A DNA stretch of 64,000 bases from contig NC_134653.1 of assembly GCF_030463565.1 (NCBI RefSeq), forward strand, positions 32,177,150 through 32,241,149, read 5' to 3'. How positions within the stretch are numbered: the first letter of the stretch is position 1; each line of letters starts with the position of its first letter. Shown here piece by piece: positions 58,437-64,000 of this stretch. This stretch comes from Pelecanus crispus. Lineage: Eukaryota > Chordata > Aves > Pelecaniformes > Pelecanidae. The notes beneath the pieces were generated by a model that was given only the letters and a program-made list of their open reading frames with translations, made no database searches and had not been told where the DNA came from. Both the position numbers and the translations under genes were made by a program.

Positions 58437-61400
58437 AAAAGATGCAAGATAAGAACACGACCCTAGGTTACTTATTCAAGCCCGAAATCCACACTGTGGT
58501 GTATCGTGTTGTGGTCTGCCTCACTTTTCCCTCAAGGCTGCCCATGTATGCTTCACTGTGCAGGTGGCTTTGCTCAGAAGCCTCCTCCCACCTCCCATTA
58601 TTTCGGAAAAGAAAGGGGAAAAAAAAGGAGGAAAAAAAACAAAAGGGGAGAAAAAACACAAGCAGCAAAACGCGGGAAGACAGGCAGAAGGACTCTGCCC
58701 AGCTCCTCTGACTTATTCCTCCTGTAAAGAAATAGGACTCCTGTTGGTTTCCAGGTCTTTCGCACTGCCTTAGAGAAGAAGCAGGGTTTCTATTATACGC
58801 TATAAAAGCAAAGCCCTAGAAAAGTACAGTCAAACAACTGTCCCCTCCCACTCCCCCCAACCTTAGCCCAATACATACCTGTGACCCAAGATGGCTTTTG
58901 AAGTTATAACAGATCACGTTTCAATTAATATTTTTATTAACGCAACTTTACATGCTCTCTCTGTCCATTTTCCGTAACGTGACACTAGTTCTCCTCCCTA
59001 ACCCCCGGGGAGCGCAGAGCACCAGATCTCACCCGGCTCTGCTCCAGCCCACGCGCGGGACCCCCGGCACTCGACGGCACCGTGCCGCCTGCTCCGTTTC
59101 TGCCCGACGCAAGGGCCACGCGCCCGCCACACAGAGCTTCTCATCTGCTGAGCGGCACCTGCGGGACCGAAGGAAGGTGGCACTGCAGCTGGCAGGTGAA
59201 AAACAAACTGTGGGAGAGTGGATCATTAGTTCACCTGATTAATACCGTGCTTCCGAGTATCACCTCTTGTTTACAGTTCATTTGGTCCCTTGACTCTTCG
59301 TGTTTTCTAGGCTGAAAGATAAGCTACTTTGCTATTTAAGCGCTCGGAGAGAACACCACCACCACAACATGCTTAGTCCCAAGATTTAAGCAGCACTGAC
59401 AGGAGGAAAAGCACGTCAACTACGTTATATTCTTTATATCGGCCTGCCTGAACAGGAAATTTTATCTTTGTATTATGACTGAAATGAGTAACTGAATACA
59501 TTTAAGAGATCCTCAGAAACACACAGGATTAGCACAATATAGCTGAAGAGATAAGGGATATAGAGAAAATAAGCATATTTTAGGCCTCTAGATAACAAAT
59601 AATCAGCAACAATTGAGTAAATTTTATTTCATTGAAGTATTTTATATCTAAATAAGTGATATACAATAACCAACGTTTAAAATGCTTGAGGTAAATGCGT
59701 AATACCATTAGTATAAATAAGGGATAAAAAACAAATTCTAAGTGCACTCAATGTTTAGATCCATGTGTTTGGGTCTGGTTACTGCCTCTGGCACACAGTT
59801 ATGAGACTGTGCCCAAGGTGTAACTTTCATGACCGTTTCCACAGCTGGAAAAAAGAGAAACATACTCGATATCATGGCTTAAAGTGCAGAAAATAGTCAG
59901 AAAAGCAGCTGTAATAACAGCGCCATTAGCTTAGAACCTACCAGCTTGAGAAAGTTAAAAATAAGGTTGTCCCACTAGCTTCTAATTGTGTATTTCTGAA
60001 CACAAAACAAAAAACCCACACTTCTGTGTCACTTTGTAAAAGATCCACAAAATAAAGAGAAATTCAGCTACTTATCTAGGACAGCAAGTAATTTTACAAA
60101 ATAAACTTGGAAATACTTTCTAGACTTCCATTCAAAATAACATTGTTAACTTTTAAATACACAATTTACAGACAGAAGCATAATTTTCAAGCCTGACAGC
60201 ACCCTTTCAACCATTTGCTCTAGCATGACTATTGAGTCAGGTTTTCTTCCTTTACTGAGGATTTTTAAGAGTCGTTTTTCCCCAAGACAGGACTAGTATT
60301 CCAGTAAAGGATGGGAAAATACATTTTGTGCCTACTACCAAGATTTCATGTTTTGGAATGCTGCTTCATTAACGCCTTTACTAACATAATCCTACCAGTG
60401 CTCCACGAATGAACACTGGTGGGACTGTAGTTACAATTCGCACCATCGGCAGATTTACCAGTAACAGAATATACTTGAAGCATAATGTAATGGCAGAGCT
60501 AGAGAAAATCCAGTTTGGCATCTGTATGCCAGAAGGACTTGTGAAAATGGCAAGTGGAAAGCTGTTTTCTGCTTGTAAACCAAGAATGCTGCTGGAAAAA
60601 AAAAGCCCAGCGGTTTTATTAATGGTTATTTTTCAGAATACAAACACACCCCGGGTAACCTTGTCAACACTTTCCACCGCGGTGGTGCTGACATGAGAAA
60701 TCAGTCCCATTTGCTTCATGTGGCTGCTTCAGTAGTACCCACACTCTGCCACCCCACCTCTGTAGACACATCCTACAGTTTGTAGGTATGTCATGATAAC
60801 CTGAGATGGAGGTTGGGTGTAAGAGACCATGTTCAGGCTCAGTCAGGTCCAGCTCCACTGTCTTGCCACGTTCACTCCTGTCTAATTTCAAAATCCCAGG
60901 TTTCTATTCCACAGTGTTAGCTACAGTAGGGAGATCAAGTTTTGTTCCATTAGACTTGAAACCTGTCTCTGTGTTCCAAAAACAGCTTTTACCCATTAAA
61001 GCCCAAAGCTGCTCCATAGAAGAATGGCATTCCAAAAAATTCCACTTCTAGACACAGCTAGAATTATTGAAGCAGCCCAGGACAACTGCTGCAATCTTTC
61101 TGGGACAACCTCTTACCTAAGAGACCAAATGGAAGCTTTTGCTTAAAAAGGAAATAAAAAATTGACACAGTAGCCTCGCTGTGACAGACACGTGTGTCTG
61201 AAAGTAAGCAGCAATATTAATTACAAATAAACTACTTTCATAAATAAATCTACGTAGAGAAAAGTAGTATTCCAGATCCTTTGGAAGCAAAAAATGTATA
61301 ACAAGTTATTAAATACAACACTTCAGCACGAAGACTTTTTCTAAACAAGGAAGACCAAGGCATAGCTAATTACTTGGGAATCCAACGCAGAGAAAGCACC

Positions 61401-62350
61401 TTTTGCTGCTTGTATCTGAGGATTTATTAAAAATATATTTTTCGTATAAAAGTACAAAATAACTACTACTTTGGCTTGGAAAAAACACAGCAGTGGTTCT
61501 GATTTTCAAGCAAAAGAATTATCCAGTGATAACTTCCATCTAGTTGCTTCTTTTTAAAAAAAGATTCCTAAATGGGAAACAGGCAAATCTATCTCTCCAG
61601 ATAACATGTGCCAGCTCGCGAGAACTTTAGAACAGTTATTGCTTCTATTTTCTTCCAAAGAAGAGTAGAGACGAGTCTCATTCCTACTCATGTGGCCATA
61701 CCACATCGCAGTAAGACTAGTCATGGGTGTTTAGCGAGTTATAAAACGTGTAACTGCCACGGGGGGGAAAAAGGCGCTGGAGAAATCAGTGAAGTAATAA
61801 TTACTTGGCAGCAAAACATACTGGGAAAAGTGGTGGGAAAGCTTTCACTTCTACCATCTGTCAGACTTTCTAGAGAGAACAGCGCTAGCACTGAAACCAA
61901 GTGCTAATTGCTGCATATCCCAAGTAATTTGTATCATGCCATGCGATATGGATCGGACAAGCAGTGTCTTCTAGTAAATGCCAACATCAAATAAAGAGAG
62001 AGAAAAAAAAAAAGCTTCTCTATTCATCTATCCCTAACAAATACACGGAAGATTACATTGTAAATTTGGGTATTTACGCAGCCACCATTCAACATTAACA
62101 AGAAGCAATCTAGACAGTGCTCACAAGAGGAGGGATGCACGTGGTGCAAGCATACCCCACCATCCATTCCTTCAGATGTCAGATAGACAAAGGTTTATGA
62201 AAGGAACTTTTTTTTTCTCTCTAAAGGGTTAGAACAACATTTATAATCTCTCTTTAAACAGTAATCAACAGTTGAACCAGCTCATCCACAGGGGAGTCAA
62301 CATAACAAGGCAGAAGCAGAATACTGGGTTTATTTTCTTTAAGTACAGGT
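58437..62350 (-). other. ORAI1: Region between MORN3 and ORAI1 stop codons, probable ORAI1 3' UTR
   Basis: No coding exon is recognised on either strand. The stretch is mostly AT-rich with a GC-rich patch near 59000-59190. Minus-strand AATAAA hexamers (TTTATT on plus) occur at 62329-62334 (too close to the stop to be likely), 61423-61428, 59623-59628 and 58933-58938, so ORAI1 could have a 3' UTR of 0.9 to 3.4 kb. Choice among them is not possible from sequence. Confidence 0.4.
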
Positions 62351-62914
62351 TTACGCAAAATGGGTAACAGCTGAGGAGATAGCATCACCTCTGTGATCCA
62401 GCTGATCCTGGAGCCGTGCAAATTCAGCAAGTTCATTCAGTTCTTGAAATTGCCTGTCTGTTTTATGGCTCACCAGTGACCTGTAGAAGTGGACTGCAAA
62501 CACAATGAAAATCAGTCCAAAGGGAACCATTATAGATGTTGATGCAATGGCTGCTGCCTGTCCTGATGTGATGGTAGAACTGTTGCTCTGGAGTGCGTTA
62601 TCAGTTTTCTTTAAAGGAAGAAACTTCACCCAACACAGTAGCACCACCTCTGCAAGAAAGAGCAAAGTCCCAATGACAGTAGAAAATGCCCACGCAAGCT
62701 CAATGTGCCGATGCATACGCTCATGAGGAGATTCCTTTACAGAGTTGAGATTATGCACATTGCTAACAGCCTCTATATTTGGAAGAATGCAGGTACTTAT
62801 CATGAGTGCAAAAAGGTGAACTGCAACAAGGACAGTAGTACAGGCACTGAAAGCTATCAAGAGACCTTGAGGGTAGTCGTGTTCTGCGTCTAGCTGAACT
62901 TCTACCATAGCCAC
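62351..62914 (-). CDS. ORAI1: ORAI1, CRAC channel pore subunit, last coding exon (partial gene)
   Basis: This is the 3' coding exon, 187 codons plus TAA, after a TTTTCAG acceptor. It begins at the Val that equals human V102 (the hydrophobic gate) and includes the E106 selectivity-filter Glu (5th residue, [10 protein letters not shown]), TM2, the [10 protein letters not shown] loop, TM3 with the E190 equivalent (89th residue), TM4 and the SLVSHK hinge. The C-terminal STIM1-binding helix [18 protein letters not shown] has both Leu equivalent to human 273 and 276. The second extracellular loop is 13 residues shorter than human and lacks its Pro-rich part, but keeps one N-glycosylation sequon (NSS). 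Together with STIM1 it carries store-operated calcium entry at the plasma membrane. TM1 N-terminal half and the cytosolic N-terminus are in exon 1, beyond the right edge. Paralogues ORAI2/3 fit less well. Confidence 0.96.
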   Translation of the reverse strand: MAMVEVQLDAEHDYPQGLLIAFSACTTVLVAVHLFALMISTCILPNIEAVSNVHNLNSVKESPHERMHRHIELAWAFSTVIGTLLFLAEVVLLCWVKFLPLKKTDNALQSNSSTITSGQAAAIASTSIMVPFGLIFIVFAVHFYRSLVSHKTDRQFQELNELAEFARLQDQLDHRGDAISSAVTHFA

Positions 62915-64000
62915 CTGAAAAGGAAAAAAGAGAGAGATGCAATTACCTACACTGCATGTTATTTGACTATAGATTTAAGTTTAAATCACAAATAGATTTA
63001 TAGTTTTAAGTTTAAATCACATTTCCGGAAGATCATCTGATCCAAACAAAACAATAGCCTGCATTTAAATTTCTCTTCATGTCAATCCACACCCTTTTCA
63101 TTAGGACCAAATTCAGGTCTCAGCTATCAAGCAAAGGCCACTATTTTCATACTTACTGTTCTGTTGTAGAGCAAACCATCAGTATGCACAAAAGCTACTA
63201 AGAGCACAACCACCTTGCCACCTCCAGCTCATCCCCACAAAACAGCTGCACTTTGTGATCAACACACTTGGACTCTTAGAGTGAAACGTTTCTTCTTTCC
63301 TGTGTTATATTGTAGAGGCAGCTTTTGAGCTTTCACTATAGATTATAAATTTTGCTGGGTATTAGGAAATGTTTTGTGTCCCATACATATGTAGAATGAA
63401 TACCGTATGAAGTCTTTTGACATAAGCATCTATAACATGAAAGCCTGCGAAGGCAGCGGACTGCCTGTCACAACCTTGGTGGTCCTTTCTCCTTGGATAT
63501 TTGAAGTTCTGAAGAGCAGGAGCCTTTCATTAGAAAGATCACCTTTCCATGGGGCTCTCAGCTATATTCTTTCACCCAAAGTAAGTATTTACGCAGACTC
63601 TAGAACACAGATTCAAAACATGAAAGTCTCCACAATGTCCATGGCAGCCAAACAGGCCTGCTTGAGGCTGGAGGAAAGACAAACACTACTCTCCCAGAAA
63701 AGATACAGAGTGCTCCCAGACATCACCAGCTACTCTTAGTCTGGAAGCTATATCTAGCCTCCTCTCTGAGCAAGCAGTGCTATCTCACGAAGATGCTCCA
63801 AGGTCCAGTCCTCCACTATCGTATGCAGCCATGCCCTTTTATAAACTCAGATCTCCAAGCGTGCCTGTGCTTAAGGAGCAGAAATCAGTGTTAAATAACA
63901 GCACTAGGAAACTCATAAACCCAGCTCAAATATTTTTGATAAAGAAAATTAACTAGAATGCCTTTTAACAGTTTTTAAAACTGTCAGGTGGTTTTATACA
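62915..64000 (-). other. ORAI1: ORAI1 intron 1 (part)
   Basis: Intron sequence upstream of the last ORAI1 exon runs to the window edge. The GC-rich first exon is not present. A 22-bp element (TTTAAGTTTAAATCACA core) is repeated 31 bp apart at 62969-63021. I see nothing else in it. Confidence 0.75.

Noticed and set aside
60409-60696. 95-codon plus-strand open frame
   Set aside because: No recognisable domain, lies in the probable ORAI1 3' UTR, and no splice or promoter signs.
1-64000. Retroviral or other capsid-bearing element copies
   Set aside because: No LTR pair, polymerase, capsid or envelope-like reading frame was recognised anywhere; only CR1 LINE tails were found.
1-64000. tRNA, rRNA or snRNA genes
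   Set aside because: No cloverleaf with A/B boxes or known small-RNA core was noticed by eye; a covariance-model search was not possible.

Overview
The window looks like bird nuclear DNA. The evidence is vertebrate GT-AG split genes, three CR1 LINE 3' ends (two carry the ATTCTATG-type octamer tail), and the absence of Alu, L1 or B1 type repeats. Four protein genes can be rebuilt exon by exon: RHOF (+, complete, 5 coding exons, 220 aa), TMEM120B (-, complete, 12 coding exons, 339 aa), MORN3 (+, complete coding part, 5 coding exons, 238 or 241 aa) and ORAI1 (-, last coding exon only). Order and relative strands match, as a mirror image, the human 12q24.31 cluster ORAI1-MORN3-TMEM120B-RHOF as I remember it. 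This is a conserved syntenic block, not a horizontally acquired or viral island. The species cannot be fixed from the sequence alone.

Layout. 1-6.7 kb: AT-rich, no gene recognised. 6.7-7.8 kb: CpG island with the RHOF promoter, first exon and second exon. 7.9-18.2 kb: RHOF introns and exons 3-5, with a pair of old related repeats in introns 3 and 4. 18.2-21.4 kb: convergent 3' ends of RHOF and TMEM120B. 21.4-35.7 kb: TMEM120B on the minus strand, with two CR1 tails in its last intron and a nearly identical 165-bp duplication in introns 6 and 1. 34.9-36.0 kb: TMEM120B CpG-island promoter with a full CRE and a CACGTG E-box. 36.0-37.6 kb: a 33-unit GC-rich minisatellite just upstream. 37.6-49.7 kb: spacer between the divergent TMEM120B and MORN3 genes; it holds one CR1 tail, a perfect 23-bp-arm palindrome, a GC-rich block with an RFX X-box-like site (candidate MORN3 promoter) and a second small minisatellite. 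49.8-58.4 kb: MORN3. 58.4-62.35 kb: convergent MORN3/ORAI1 3' region. 62.35-62.91 kb: ORAI1 exon 2. 62.9-64 kb: ORAI1 intron 1, with exon 1 beyond the right edge.

The genes do not form one pathway. RHOF is a filopodial Rho GTPase. TMEM120B is a six-pass membrane protein of the TMEM120/TACAN family. MORN3 is a MORN-repeat protein known mainly from male germ cells. ORAI1 is the CRAC calcium channel pore. No new biological system stands out. The most informative oddities are the dimer-structured minisatellite at the TMEM120B promoter, the young intronic duplication, the perfect palindrome, a 47-bp duplication linking the RHOF promoter and intron 2, a RHOF CaaX box ending in serine, and the X-box-like motif upstream of MORN3. 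No retrovirus or other capsid-bearing element, tRNA, rRNA or CRISPR array was recognised.
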